This document shows positions 42,983 through 52,030 of a DNA stretch of 64,000 nucleotides, in pieces (positions within the stretch are counted from its first letter, which is position 1; each line of letters opens with the position of its first letter). The position numbers were made by a program, and so were the translations under genes. Source of the DNA: Thermohalobaculum sp965263335 (GTDB taxonomy: Bacteria; Pseudomonadota; Alphaproteobacteria; Rhodobacterales; Rhodobacteraceae); assembly GCA_965263335.1 (NCBI GenBank), contig CBDHHE010000001.1, forward strand, positions 3,224,001-3,288,000, written 5' to 3'. The notes under the pieces are model-generated. The model saw nothing but the letters and a program-made list of their open reading frames with translations, had not been told where the DNA came from and did no database searches.

Positions 42983-45531
42983 GCGGTTTCCTCGCAGGCG
43001 CGCCGGACGGGCTCGACAATCCGGCGGATACCGTCATCGAACTGCGTCTGACTGCAGACATCCGCCGTGACGCGCCGGTAGGTTTGGGCGCGGCGCACCG
43101 TCTCGTCCGGATCGGCGCACATTGCAGAAATGGCCCGCGCATAGGCCTGCGGGTCGAGCACATCTTCGACCGGCCATCCGGTTCGCTCGGATATCAGATC
43201 GCCAATGCCGCCTGTCAGGCTCGCGACCGTCGGCAGCGACCGCATGCCGGTCTCGATCAGCACCGTGGGCAGTCCGTCCCATTGCGATGTGTAGAGAAAG
43301 AAGTCCATCTCACCGAGCGCCAGATCATCGATCCGTTCATAGACCCCCATCAGCCGGATGTTCGGCGGCAGGTTGTCGAGATCGATCAGATCGTCGCCGA
43401 TCACTTTTTTTCCCCAGGCCTCGATGGTGAGTTCGGGCATGAGCCTGGCAAGACCCACCACCACGTCGAACCGCTTCTGGCGATCGAACCGACCCGCCCA
43501 GAAGCACGTCAACGGCGCGCCCGACGTCCTGCGTTCGGCAAAGATCTGACCATGATCGAACGCGACATCGGTTTCGGCGGGCGTGTGCAACACCTCGAGA
43601 CGCCGCGCCAGCGCGGGGGGCATGCAATATCTGTCGGCGAGTTCGGCGCTCAGGGGAGCATTGTCGACGAAGACCCCGCTCAGATGATCGAAGCACCTCT
43701 GGAACTCGCGGATGGGATAGCCGGTCTTGTTGCCGTGCACGTCGATGTCCCAGCAGAAGAGATAGGCATAGAGATCCATTTCATGCGCGAGCTGACGGGC
43801 ATAGGTGCTCCACATATCCCAGCAGGCACGGCTGTTTGCGTTGAAGACGCGTGCCGGCTGCACGCCGCGCAGCAGCGCCAGCAGGCAGGCGGCGCGCACT
43901 TCGGCCGCCGCGCCTGGCGCCGCCTTGGGCAGGTTCAGCACATCCGGCCCGCCCGGCTCGCCGACACCAAACCAGTCCGGACGCCAAAACTCGTCAAGAT
44001 CGGTGAGAACCAGCAGAACCGCGTGATGCGGCCAAAGCCGCTTCAGGGCGCGCGTGAGATCTCCGGCGATCCGGGCGGCGCCCGAAAGACGACAATGCGG
44101 GATCATCACGACCGTGTCGTAGCGTTTGCGCGGCAGTGCCGCACGCATCGCGGTCTCCGCCTGGATCACTGGGTTCTGCCCATGGCGGACGGGCGGCCAT
44201 TGCACCTCCCGAATGCCGTAGGGACGCATGACCAGAGGCTCGATCGCAGCGGCGTGGGCTACCAGCGCTTGCATGTCCGGCTGCTCCAAGCGGTCGAGCC
44301 GCGCTTCGAGCCGCTCCAACCCGGCCACCAGACGGTCCTCGACCGCCACATCGCTGAACGCGTTCAGATCGACCGATGCCGCTGCGGCGCGGCCAGCCGC
44401 CGAGCCGCCGCACAAATAGTCCGCAAGCGCCGCCTCGCGGGGGCCCAGCTTGTAGTGAGCTGCATACCAGGAAGGCTCGAACAGCCGGTTCGAACGGCGA
44501 TTCTCGTAGAGTCCGTGCCGCAGAAAATGCTCGTACGCCCAGTGTTGCCACACCACCAGATCGGGATGGCTCGCGGTGTAGTATGCCTCATCGAAAAGGC
44601 GCGAGGGGACGATACGAAACCGGCGCCCATGCACGAGCCAGTGCAACCACGGGTCTGTACGCGGCCCGAGCCCCGGCGCTTGAGCCGTATCCGCGTTCTG
44701 CCAGCGGGAACGGTAGAGCTTGTCTTCCACCAGCGGCCAGGCAGGGCGCGGGTCCGACAGGCGTCCTTCGCAGACATAGTGCCAGAACGCTGCTCGATTT
44801 CCGGTGTCTTGCGGCAGCCCTGCCGCCTTCCGATACAAATCTGGCCGGAAAAGCCGCGCGATGGTGCCACCATCGGTGGCCGCGATGAAGTCGGCAAACC
44901 CCGCTGGCAGTCCGTCAAGCACCGCGCCGAGGGTCTTCCCGGGATGAGCTGGCGTCATCTTGCAGGCGTGGCGTGCGACCGGCTCGAGCGCGAGGCTCGG
45001 GCTGAGACCGCGGGCGGCCCCGTCGAGCAAGAAATGCGCAAAGGCGGACTTTCCGGCGACAAGCGTCGCGGGATACCGGATGCGATAGTACTTCGCGTCG
45101 AAATGCCCCGAAGGAACAACGCCAAGCGGCGCGCCCCGCTCAGCCCAGACGCGCGCGACATCGTCATCGTCACCCGGCGCGAGGCCGCGGTCTGCAAGAC
45201 CCGTTCGTGCTGTCGCCATGTCGAACCAGGGCGATGCCGCCGTCAAGGCAGCCGGCCCTTCAGCCGCGATGCTGGCGTGATCGGCGCCGGGATCGACTGC
45301 GAGCGCCGCCAGGAGCTGACCTGCATCCGCCGACACGCCCCACGCCTCGGAGAGATGCGTGCCCAGATGCTCACGCGCGGACCGTGCAGCCTGGATATCG
45401 GCAGTGGCCGACATCCTGCCCGGAGGCACAGGCATGGCCCACGCAAGCGTTTTCTCGAGGGCGCGCCGGAGCCGCCCCTCGATTTTCTCTCGCTCAGGGC
45501 TCGCGAGCCAGTCGCGAAGCTTTGCGATCAT
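42979..45531 (-). CDS. Large GT4-type glycosyltransferase with FD-YY/HFL-G repeats
   Basis: 850 aa. The C-terminal 390 residues are a GT-B glycosyltransferase (TVVMIPHCRLSGAARI, TCFWAGRFDRQKRFDV, MDFFLYTSQWDGLPTVLIETG with the E-x7-E glutamates). Residues about 143-380 contain five degenerate repeats of about 40 aa: FDAKYY..HFLLDGA, DLYRKA..HYVCEG, KLYRSR..WLVHGR, FDEAYY..HFLRHG and WYAAHY..DYLCGG. Such repeats are known in other large glycosyltransferases and may bind the growing glycan. An N-terminal helical part (1-140) is not recognised. First gene of the three-gene operon with GT2 and methyltransferase. Confidence 0.85.
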   Translation of the reverse strand: MIAKLRDWLASPEREKIEGRLRRALEKTLAWAMPVPPGRMSATADIQAARSAREHLGTHLSEAWGVSADAGQLLAALAVDPGADHASIAAEGPAALTAASPWFDMATARTGLADRGLAPGDDDDVARVWAERGAPLGVVPSGHFDAKYYRIRYPATLVAGKSAFAHFLLDGAARGLSPSLALEPVARHACKMTPAHPGKTLGAVLDGLPAGFADFIAATDGGTIARLFRPDLYRKAAGLPQDTGNRAAFWHYVCEGRLSDPRPAWPLVEDKLYRSRWQNADTAQAPGLGPRTDPWLHWLVHGRRFRIVPSRLFDEAYYTASHPDLVVWQHWAYEHFLRHGLYENRRSNRLFEPSWYAAHYKLGPREAALADYLCGGSAAGRAAAASVDLNAFSDVAVEDRLVAGLERLEARLDRLEQPDMQALVAHAAAIEPLVMRPYGIREVQWPPVRHGQNPVIQAETAMRAALPRKRYDTVVMIPHCRLSGAARIAGDLTRALKRLWPHHAVLLVLTDLDEFWRPDWFGVGEPGGPDVLNLPKAAPGAAAEVRAACLLALLRGVQPARVFNANSRACWDMWSTYARQLAHEMDLYAYLFCWDIDVHGNKTGYPIREFQRCFDHLSGVFVDNAPLSAELADRYCMPPALARRLEVLHTPAETDVAFDHGQIFAERRTSGAPLTCFWAGRFDRQKRFDVVVGLARLMPELTIEAWGKKVIGDDLIDLDNLPPNIRLMGVYERIDDLALGEMDFFLYTSQWDGLPTVLIETGMRSLPTVASLTGGIGDLISERTGWPVEDVLDPQAYARAISAMCADPDETVRRAQTYRRVTADVCSQTQFDDGIRRIVEPVRRACEETA

Positions 45532-45565
45532 CCGGCCCTACCCACTTATCGGCAGCGACCGCGCC

Positions 45566-46726
45566 TCAGCTCCACATCGACACGCACGGGATCTTCGAGC
45601 GATCGCATCGATCCGCATACTTGCCCGCAATCTCCGTCACTTCGTTCATCAGGCCCTCGCTGAGCGTGATCGGCTCGAGCCCCAGACCAAGGAAGCGGTC
45701 GTTCGCCACATGCAAGTCGTTCTCGTCCGCCTCGTTGCGGGGATTGGGCAGATTGGCGATCTCGACACCCGTGGCCTCGGCAATCATCGCGGCCAGGTCC
45801 CGCACCCGGTGGGTTTCGGTCATCTGGTTCAGGATGTTGACGCGCTCGCCCTTCTGGGGCGGGTTCTCCAGCGCAAGCTCGATGCAGTGACAGGTATCCT
45901 GGATGTGAATGAACGCCCGGGTCTGTCCGCCAGTCCCGTGCACGGTCAGAGGATAGCCGATCGCTGCCTGCATCAGGAACCTGTTCAGCACCGTGCCGTA
46001 GTCGCCATCATAGTCGAACCGGTTGATCAGCCGCTCATCCATCCGCGTTTCTTCGGTTTGGGTGCCCCAGACGATGCCCTGGTGCAAATCGGTGATCCTG
46101 AGCTTGTCATTCTTGTTGTAGAAGAAGAAGAACAGCTGATCCTGGGTCTTGGTCATGTGGTAGATCGAACCCGGGTTCGCAGGATAGAGGATTTCGCTGG
46201 CGGCTTTCCCGTTCGCGGTATCGACCTCGATCTTGAGATAGCCTTCCGGAATCTTCATGCCGGCGGTGCCGTAGCCGTAGACCCCCATCGTGCCCAGGTG
46301 GATGAGATGCGCATCCGTACCGGACTCGACAATGGCCGCCAGCACGTCGTTGGTCGCGTTGAGGTTGTTGCTGACCGTGTATCGCTTGTGCTGAGCCGAC
46401 TTCATCGAATACGGCGCGGCCCGCTGTTCGGCGAAATGCACGATGGCATCGGGCTGCATATCGCGCAGCAAGTTCAAGAGCCGGGCATAGTGCTCGCCCA
46501 CCGTCAGGTTGACGAACTCGATGTCGCGCCCCGTCAATTCCTTCCATGCCGCCAGGCGCTGATGGACCGGCACGATCGGCGTTAGGCTCTCAACCTCCAG
46601 CTCGATGTCGATCTTGCGCCGCGACAGGTTGTCCGCAATGACCACCTCGTGGCCGCGTTTCGAGAGATGCAAGCTTGTGGGCCAGCCACAAAATCCATCA
46701 CCTCCCAGTACCAGAACCTTCGCCAC
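45566..46726 (-). CDS. sqdB: UDP-sulfoquinovose synthase-type NAD-dependent epimerase
   Basis: 386-aa extended SDR enzyme resembling SqdB/SQD1, which makes UDP-sulfoquinovose from UDP-glucose and sulfite. Diagnostic parts are present: LVLGGDGFCGWPTSLHLS, NLSRRKIDIELEV, FAEQRAAPYSM, HLGTMGVYGYGT (catalytic Thr) and YHMTKTQ (Tyr-x3-Lys). Start GTG at 46726 has AGGAGG 8 bp upstream. In photosynthetic bacteria sqdB sits with sqdA/C/D and feeds sulfolipid; none of those is here. It lies 35 bp from the large glycosyltransferase and divergent from another, so the sulfonated sugar may go into a glycan instead. Function from family knowledge; destination inferred. Confidence 0.88.
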   Translation of the reverse strand: MAKVLVLGGDGFCGWPTSLHLSKRGHEVVIADNLSRRKIDIELEVESLTPIVPVHQRLAAWKELTGRDIEFVNLTVGEHYARLLNLLRDMQPDAIVHFAEQRAAPYSMKSAQHKRYTVSNNLNATNDVLAAIVESGTDAHLIHLGTMGVYGYGTAGMKIPEGYLKIEVDTANGKAASEILYPANPGSIYHMTKTQDQLFFFFYNKNDKLRITDLHQGIVWGTQTEETRMDERLINRFDYDGDYGTVLNRFLMQAAIGYPLTVHGTGGQTRAFIHIQDTCHCIELALENPPQKGERVNILNQMTETHRVRDLAAMIAEATGVEIANLPNPRNEADENDLHVANDRFLGLGLEPITLSEGLMNEVTEIAGKYADRCDRSKIPCVSMWS

Positions 46727-46933
46727 CGAACTGACCTCCTGCCTCTTTTTTACCCCGCACGGTTGCATAGACAAGCGCACTTGCGTTTGCAATTGCGATC
46801 GGAAGCGGCGTATTGCTGATCAACCAGAAGCTGCCAACTCGCCCGACCTGCACGCAAGGTGCGCTGGAGACATCGCGCGTACTGTGCTGCAACGCGGGGC
46901 GGCGCGAGCAGTGCCACGCCGGAATGCTTTGAG
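46727..46933. promoter_or_regulatory. Divergent promoter region between sqdB and the 1057-aa glycosyltransferase
   Basis: 207 bp between divergent starts; the strong ribosome site AGGAGG for sqdB is at 46735-46740. A run of T (46746-46751) is the only low-GC part. No long palindrome seen. Short frames running through it have no family resemblance. Confidence 0.35.
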
Positions 46934-49900
46934 ATGCAAAAAGACGACTTCTCCATCCCACGATATCGGTCGCTGGACGAGTTCCGCGCCCGCTCGTCTG
47001 CGCCTGCGCTGCGCGTCTGCATCGCGACCGAGGAGATTCTCGGGCCGGTGCGCAATGGCGGCATCGCCTCGACCTACTACCACCTCGCGCGCGGGCTTGC
47101 GGCGCGCGGCCACCATGTCGAGGTGATGTATCTGAAGGGCCGCCACGTCGAGAACGAAACGCCCGAGCACTGGATCGAGCATTACGCAAGTTTCGGCATT
47201 ACGCTGCACTATCTCGACTTTGATCCGACACGCATCGCCGGTGCAGCGCCAAGCTGGCAGGCCAGGTATCTTGCGTTCCACGACTGGCTTGCCTCGGTCG
47301 AGCCGTTTCAGGTGGTGCACACGTCCGAATGGCGGGGCGGGGCATACTATGCGCTGACGGCGAAGCGCATGCTCAATCGGTTCCGCGAGACGCTCTTCAT
47401 CGTCAAGACCTCGTCACCGCACATCTGGAACCGCCACTATCAGATGATGCCGATCGAGAAGCTCGATCTGGTCGCGGCAGCGCATGCAGAGCAGAAGTGC
47501 GTCGAGTACGCAGATATCGTCGTGGGCGGCAGTGCCCATCTGATCGCCTTCATGGATCACATCGGCTACGCGATCGACGCGAAGCGCACCTATGTCCAGC
47601 CGAACATCGTCGACTTTTCCGAGGTCCATGTCACCGACGAGCGGGGCCCGATCGCCCATGACGAGGTGATCCAAAGCAACGAGGTGACCTTCTTCGGACG
47701 GCTGGAGACCCGGAAGGGGCTCGAGCTTTTCTGCCAGGCTGTCGGGACGCTGATTGCCGAGGGCCTCGACATCGACCGCGTGAACTTTCTGGGAAAGCAG
47801 GGCGGCCCGATCGCGGGACGGGGCGGGCTTCGTCCGCTCGACTACATTGCCCAACAGACAGCGGACTGGCCGTGCGCGGTCGAGATCATCGACAACCTCA
47901 ATCAGCCCGAGGCACTCTCGTTCCTTTGCTCGCGCCGGATGATCGCGGTGATGCCATCGCTGATCGAGAACTCGACGATGGCGGTGTATGAGGCGCTCGA
48001 CAATCGCATCCCGTTTGTCGCCACGGCGGTCGGTGGCACGCCAGAGCTGATCGGTCCGGACTATCATGACCGCACACTGGTGGAGCCGACCGCAGCGTCG
48101 CTGACGGAACGCCTGCGCACTGTGCTGGGCGAAGGCCAGGTCGTCGCGCGCCCGGCGTTCGAGAACGAAGACAATCTCGACACATGGTTCCGGTTCCACG
48201 AGTTCGTCGCGGAGGCGTCCCGCGATATTGGCATGCCCGCCTGCGTGGATCGTCTCACGGGCCAAAGCGGTGGCCCTGCCGCCGAGCCCGGGCCCAGACC
48301 GGCGATCGCATCGATCGTGCCCGTGACCGAAGAGACCGATCTCGCGGATCTGGCCGCGGCCCTGGCGGCTGAGTATCCCGACGAGCTGGTGCTCTGCGTG
48401 AACTCGGTGCAGGGTCGGGCTGCGATCGAGGCTCACCGGCACGTGCTGGATGCGCTTGACTGCCGGTTGTCGATCTTCGAGCGGATTGGTTTGCCGCTGG
48501 GTGCTCTGGTCAATGGCGCAGTCGCTGCAGCTGAGGCTGAGGCACTGCATCTCTGTCTCGACCCCAGTGTGCGCCCGCTGCCGGGCTACTACCGGACGCT
48601 GACCGAGGCACTCGCGCAGAACCGCGACGTGCTCGTCACAACCGCCTTTCAGATCGCGGGCGAACCGCGCATCGCAGTCCCGCTCGGCGGCGACGTGGCG
48701 ACCCAGTTCTTTGCCCCGATCGCCTTCGGACCCGAGAGCGTCACCCTCACCCGCGCAACCTTCGACGATGTGGGTGCACTCGAACCATATGATCTGCGCG
48801 CAGGTCTCGTGCATGATCTGATCACGCGCGCGCTGCATCGCCATGGCCGCAGCTTCCACGTCTGGCCCGAAGTGCTCGCCCTGGCGAACGCGCCCGGTCC
48901 GGGCACGACAGATCCGAACTATCTCTACCTGTCGGCCAAATCGCTGATCGATTCGGTCCCGCTCGGCCTGAAAAAGGTGCTGCTGCGCAGCCGCTCGGCA
49001 TTGCCGGACACCAAGCCGCTCAGCACAAGCGACCGCCATATCCTCCGGAGCGCAAACGACAAAGACACCTGGTACACCGAAAGCGCGACTGATCCCGTGG
49101 ACACGCTGACCGAGTTCTCGCGTGCTGCCATTGTCGGACTGGATGCAAAGCGCCGAGGCTTGAGGATTATCTGCAACCGCTCCGGCCCCGTCAGGCTGAT
49201 CGTGAATGGCAGGGAGACCGAACCGGCCGACATCTCGGAGTGGGTCGGCGATGACGGTGTCGAACGGGCAACGCTCCTTTTGCAGCCGGAAAAGGAGTGG
49301 AAGGCAGGCTCGACTTACCCTGTGAAGATCATCTCCCGGAAGCGCGGCATCGAAGTCGAGCGGTGGCTTTCCATAACAAAGCTCGCCGAAGGCGTGTTCC
49401 TCGCTGCTGGCAGGCAACGCATCCTGACCGCCGCTGAGTTCGACCGGATTGCCACCGAGCTGCGTGGACGGACATCAGACACACCCGGTGGCTTGGAGGG
49501 CCAGATCATCGGGTTGCGCGAGCAGGTTTTGCTCGGATGGATCCAGGCTGCCAACGAACCCGAGGCTCCCGTCGAATTCGATCTCGTGGTCGAAGGACGT
49601 GCGCTTGGAACGTTCCGAACGGGCACAAACACGGCCCATGCCCGTGACATGATGCCCACCCGCCGCGCGTCCACGGGATTTGCCATCGATCTGCCCAGCG
49701 AAGTGTTCGGGATTTCCCACGATACCGACATCGCTGTGATCCCAAAACCTGAAGGCCCGCCGCTGACCGCGCGTCTGATACGCAGCGCAAATGGACGCAT
49801 TCGCAGCGGCATCGACAATCGCGAGGATGGGCTGATCCGTGGCTGGGTGGTCGATCTTTCCGACCAGGCCCGGACGCTCAACGTGGCGCTGTTTCTCGAC

Positions 49901-50107
49901 GGAAGGTTCCAGACCAGCCTGCGCGCCGATCGCGCTCGCAGCGATCTGAGCGGGGCAGTGGGATTGCACCGCACGGATCACGGCTTCGCTTTCCCCTTGC
50001 CGGATCCGCAGGCCGTCCATCGTGCCGAACTGTTTCTCTGTGAAACCGGTACACCATTGCTCGGCTCTCCGCTGGCCATCGACGGCCAACGGATCCGACG
50101 CTCGTGA
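46934..50107 (+). CDS. Multidomain GT4 glycosyltransferase with C-terminal beta-sandwich repeats
   Basis: 1057 aa. Residues about 25-430 form a GT-B enzyme (RVCIATEEILGPVRNGGIAS, VTFFGRLETRKGLELF, MPSLIENSTMAVYEALD with the E-x7-E region). Residues 450-640 look like a degenerate GT2-like domain (LVLCVNSVQGRAAIEA, LHLCLDPSVRPLPGYY). The C-terminal 200 residues hold two copies of a beta-sandwich-like module: LLGWIQAANEPEAPVEFDLVV and LIRGWVVDLSDQARTLNVALF, in which GW is followed by an x-V-x-F/L-x-V/L-x-x-x-G-R pattern. The ATG at 46934 is the first good start after the sqdB spacer. GTG of the next gene overlaps its stop (GTGA). Confidence 0.82.
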   Translation: MQKDDFSIPRYRSLDEFRARSSAPALRVCIATEEILGPVRNGGIASTYYHLARGLAARGHHVEVMYLKGRHVENETPEHWIEHYASFGITLHYLDFDPTRIAGAAPSWQARYLAFHDWLASVEPFQVVHTSEWRGGAYYALTAKRMLNRFRETLFIVKTSSPHIWNRHYQMMPIEKLDLVAAAHAEQKCVEYADIVVGGSAHLIAFMDHIGYAIDAKRTYVQPNIVDFSEVHVTDERGPIAHDEVIQSNEVTFFGRLETRKGLELFCQAVGTLIAEGLDIDRVNFLGKQGGPIAGRGGLRPLDYIAQQTADWPCAVEIIDNLNQPEALSFLCSRRMIAVMPSLIENSTMAVYEALDNRIPFVATAVGGTPELIGPDYHDRTLVEPTAASLTERLRTVLGEGQVVARPAFENEDNLDTWFRFHEFVAEASRDIGMPACVDRLTGQSGGPAAEPGPRPAIASIVPVTEETDLADLAAALAAEYPDELVLCVNSVQGRAAIEAHRHVLDALDCRLSIFERIGLPLGALVNGAVAAAEAEALHLCLDPSVRPLPGYYRTLTEALAQNRDVLVTTAFQIAGEPRIAVPLGGDVATQFFAPIAFGPESVTLTRATFDDVGALEPYDLRAGLVHDLITRALHRHGRSFHVWPEVLALANAPGPGTTDPNYLYLSAKSLIDSVPLGLKKVLLRSRSALPDTKPLSTSDRHILRSANDKDTWYTESATDPVDTLTEFSRAAIVGLDAKRRGLRIICNRSGPVRLIVNGRETEPADISEWVGDDGVERATLLLQPEKEWKAGSTYPVKIISRKRGIEVERWLSITKLAEGVFLAAGRQRILTAAEFDRIATELRGRTSDTPGGLEGQIIGLREQVLLGWIQAANEPEAPVEFDLVVEGRALGTFRTGTNTAHARDMMPTRRASTGFAIDLPSEVFGISHDTDIAVIPKPEGPPLTARLIRSANGRIRSGIDNREDGLIRGWVVDLSDQARTLNVALFLDGRFQTSLRADRARSDLSGAVGLHRTDHGFAFPLPDPQAVHRAELFLCETGTPLLGSPLAIDGQRIRRS

Positions 50108-50826
50108 GCGACCTGGCACAGCGCCCGGATCTTGCGCGCGCCTTTGCCGAAGACGGGTACGTGGTCCTGAGACCGGATGCGCTCGTCGCGGCAACCGCCG
50201 CGTTGCGGGAGCGGTTTGAAGAGCGATTTCTGGAACGCTTCGGTACGGACCCTCAAGCAAACCGCAACCTGATCAAGCGGTTCGGCGACGGCCTCGACGT
50301 GGCGCGGGTGTTCGCAAGCCCCGAACTGGAAGCGGCTGCACGCGAGTTGGGGCTGCTCGACCCGGTTTTCTGCGGCCCGGTCGTCACCCACTACACCAGC
50401 CACGACCACACCGGCAGTTCCTATGGATTGCCGTTCCATCAGGACTGGCCGAGCATGGCCTCATCGGATCGTGGCGCGATCTTTTGGCTCACGCTCACCG
50501 AAAGCGGCCCGGACAGCCATGGGCTCGAGGTCGTTCCGGGCGCCCATGCAACCGGACTGCTTGCCGGACGCCAGGAAGCGCATGGCTACGTGCTCGACCA
50601 TCAGGACTTTGCCGACAGCAAGATTCTCGAAGCGCAGCCTGGAAACATCGTCGTGATGTCGCCGTTCCTGCCGCACCGCACCTTCGTCAACCCGGCGTTT
50701 CGAGGCTGGAAACTCTCGCTGTCCCGGCGCATGGATGATCTTGCCTGTCCGGTGTGGCCGGACCGGGGCTTCGCCAATGCCTATGGCACAAGCGTCGATC
50801 GGGATCTCTTCCGGCGGAGCCCCTAG
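50104..50826 (+). CDS. Phytanoyl-CoA dioxygenase (PhyH) family protein
   Basis: 240-aa Fe(II)/2-oxoglutarate oxygenase. Iron ligands: FHQDWP (His, Asp) and PHRTFVN (distal His, next to Arg), with GLEVVPGAH between. N-terminus FAEDGYVVLR is typical. The GTG start overlaps the stop of the large glycosyltransferase (GTGA) and its own TAG is directly followed by the ATG of the FkbM methyltransferase, so all three are cotranslated. A hydroxylation of a glycan residue or lipid in the same pathway is likely; the substrate is unknown. Confidence 0.87.
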   Translation: MSDLAQRPDLARAFAEDGYVVLRPDALVAATAALRERFEERFLERFGTDPQANRNLIKRFGDGLDVARVFASPELEAAARELGLLDPVFCGPVVTHYTSHDHTGSSYGLPFHQDWPSMASSDRGAIFWLTLTESGPDSHGLEVVPGAHATGLLAGRQEAHGYVLDHQDFADSKILEAQPGNIVVMSPFLPHRTFVNPAFRGWKLSLSRRMDDLACPVWPDRGFANAYGTSVDRDLFRRSP

Positions 50827-51591
50827 ATGCGCGGGCCCTACGAGGAAGTCGAAATCCCGCTGCACTCCGAGACGATCACCGCCATCCGCCGCGATGTCGG
50901 CGGCGTGCCGTTCGACATTGCAGTCACCAACGGCAGAACGAGGGTCTGGGCCGAGCGCTTCGACGAAATAGAGCCCGATTTCCTGGCATGGTGCGACGTG
51001 CTGAAATCCGACGATGTGCTCTGGGATCTGGGGGCCTCCATCGGTCACTTTGCGACGTATGCAGCGCTCGTGTCAGGTGCGCAGGTGGTGGCGTTCGAAC
51101 CGGAGGCGCTCAACTACGGGCACTGCGCGCTCAACCGGTATCTCAATCGCGACGCGCTCGGCGGACGGCTCATCACGCTGAACGCCGGGATTGCGGAGAC
51201 GAGCGGTCTCGAAACCATGCACATGCGCCTGTTCGGTGCCGGCGAGCACACCAAGACGCTTAAGGCAACCGAACCCGCAAGTTACGCGGCACCGGTCCTG
51301 ATGCTGTCTTCGGCCGATGTGCTCGCGCTCGAGCTGCCCGCACCGACGGCGGTGAAGATTGATGTCGACGGCTCGGAGGCGAATGTGATCCGTGCCCTCG
51401 CATCCCTTTGGCCGGGGGTGCGCCATCTCTTCATCGAGCTCCCGACGGCCGAGCTTGACAGCCACCGGACAACGCTCGCCGCATACGGTCTTGCGCTGGT
51501 CGGTACGACACCCGTCGCCCGCATGCGCGGGGGGACCTACGACAACATCGTCAATGTGCGCTTTGCACGAGACTGTCAGGACGATCGCTGA
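50827..51591 (+). CDS. FkbM family methyltransferase
   Basis: 254-aa SAM-dependent O-methyltransferase of the FkbM family. The SAM site is LWDLGASIGHFATYA, with VVAFEPEALNY as the acidic Glu loop, and AVKIDVDGSEANVIRAL is the FkbM hallmark (KIDVDG-E). Such enzymes methylate sugar hydroxyls in polysaccharide loci. Starts immediately after the stop of the PhyH gene. Its end overlaps by 41 bp the convergent membrane protein gene at 51551. Confidence 0.9.
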   Translation: MRGPYEEVEIPLHSETITAIRRDVGGVPFDIAVTNGRTRVWAERFDEIEPDFLAWCDVLKSDDVLWDLGASIGHFATYAALVSGAQVVAFEPEALNYGHCALNRYLNRDALGGRLITLNAGIAETSGLETMHMRLFGAGEHTKTLKATEPASYAAPVLMLSSADVLALELPAPTAVKIDVDGSEANVIRALASLWPGVRHLFIELPTAELDSHRTTLAAYGLALVGTTPVARMRGGTYDNIVNVRFARDCQDDR

Positions 51592-52030
51592 GCCCCTGGC
51601 GTTTCAACGCCCAGCGAACGATCAGTGCCGCGACCACCATTTCGATCCATGCCAGTGGCAGGGCGACGGCGATCACACCCGGCGTGGCCAGGTTCAGGTT
51701 CCAGAGACCAAGCCAAAGGATCACGAACACCGTCGCCCAGACAGCGGTGCCCGCCAGGATCGCGGTCCCGATGCGATTGCCCGCGCGGGTCAGGATCAAC
51801 CAGCAGATCGCGGTCGCCGAGACAAGCAGGATCGTGTCCCAGAGCGCCCAGGAGAGAAACACAGTCACGCTCATGGGCGCGACATCCGGCACGCCCGGAA
51901 GCGCATCCCGCATCATCGGCATGACAAAGACGAAGTAGCGAAAGACCTCCGAGGCGTTTATCCACACGGCGTTCAACATCAGTGCCAGAATGAATGCCCG
52001 CCGCTCCGCGGCCGATGCGCCGACGATCAT
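51551..52030 (-). CDS. Small membrane protein downstream of a TetR regulator
   Basis: 159 aa with four predicted transmembrane segments (about residues 10-35, 50-78, 83-110, 115-142), and no family I recognise. It is translationally coupled (ATGA) to the TetR gene at 52027, so the regulator and this protein are cotranscribed; the pair is probably controlled by the palindrome at 52627. Efflux or stress roles are common for such pairs but not shown here. The long antisense frames through it are shadows. Confidence 0.7.
   Translation of the reverse strand: MIVGASAAERRAFILALMLNAVWINASEVFRYFVFVMPMMRDALPGVPDVAPMSVTVFLSWALWDTILLVSATAICWLILTRAGNRIGTAILAGTAVWATVFVILWLGLWNLNLATPGVIAVALPLAWIEMVVAALIVRWALKRQGLSDRPDSLVQSAH

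Noticed and set aside
43084..45663. Long plus-strand ORF (859 aa) antisense to the large glycosyltransferase
   Set aside because: Arg-rich, no domain, no ribosome site; coding signal and motifs belong to the minus frame.
46698..47189. Short minus-strand ORF over the sqdB spacer with a hydrophobic stretch
   Set aside because: It runs into the glycosyltransferase on the opposite strand and lacks a start or family; treated as chance.
47414..49417. Long minus-strand ORF (667 aa) antisense to the 1057-aa glycosyltransferase
   Set aside because: High-GC shadow of the plus-strand gene; amino-acid content not protein-like.
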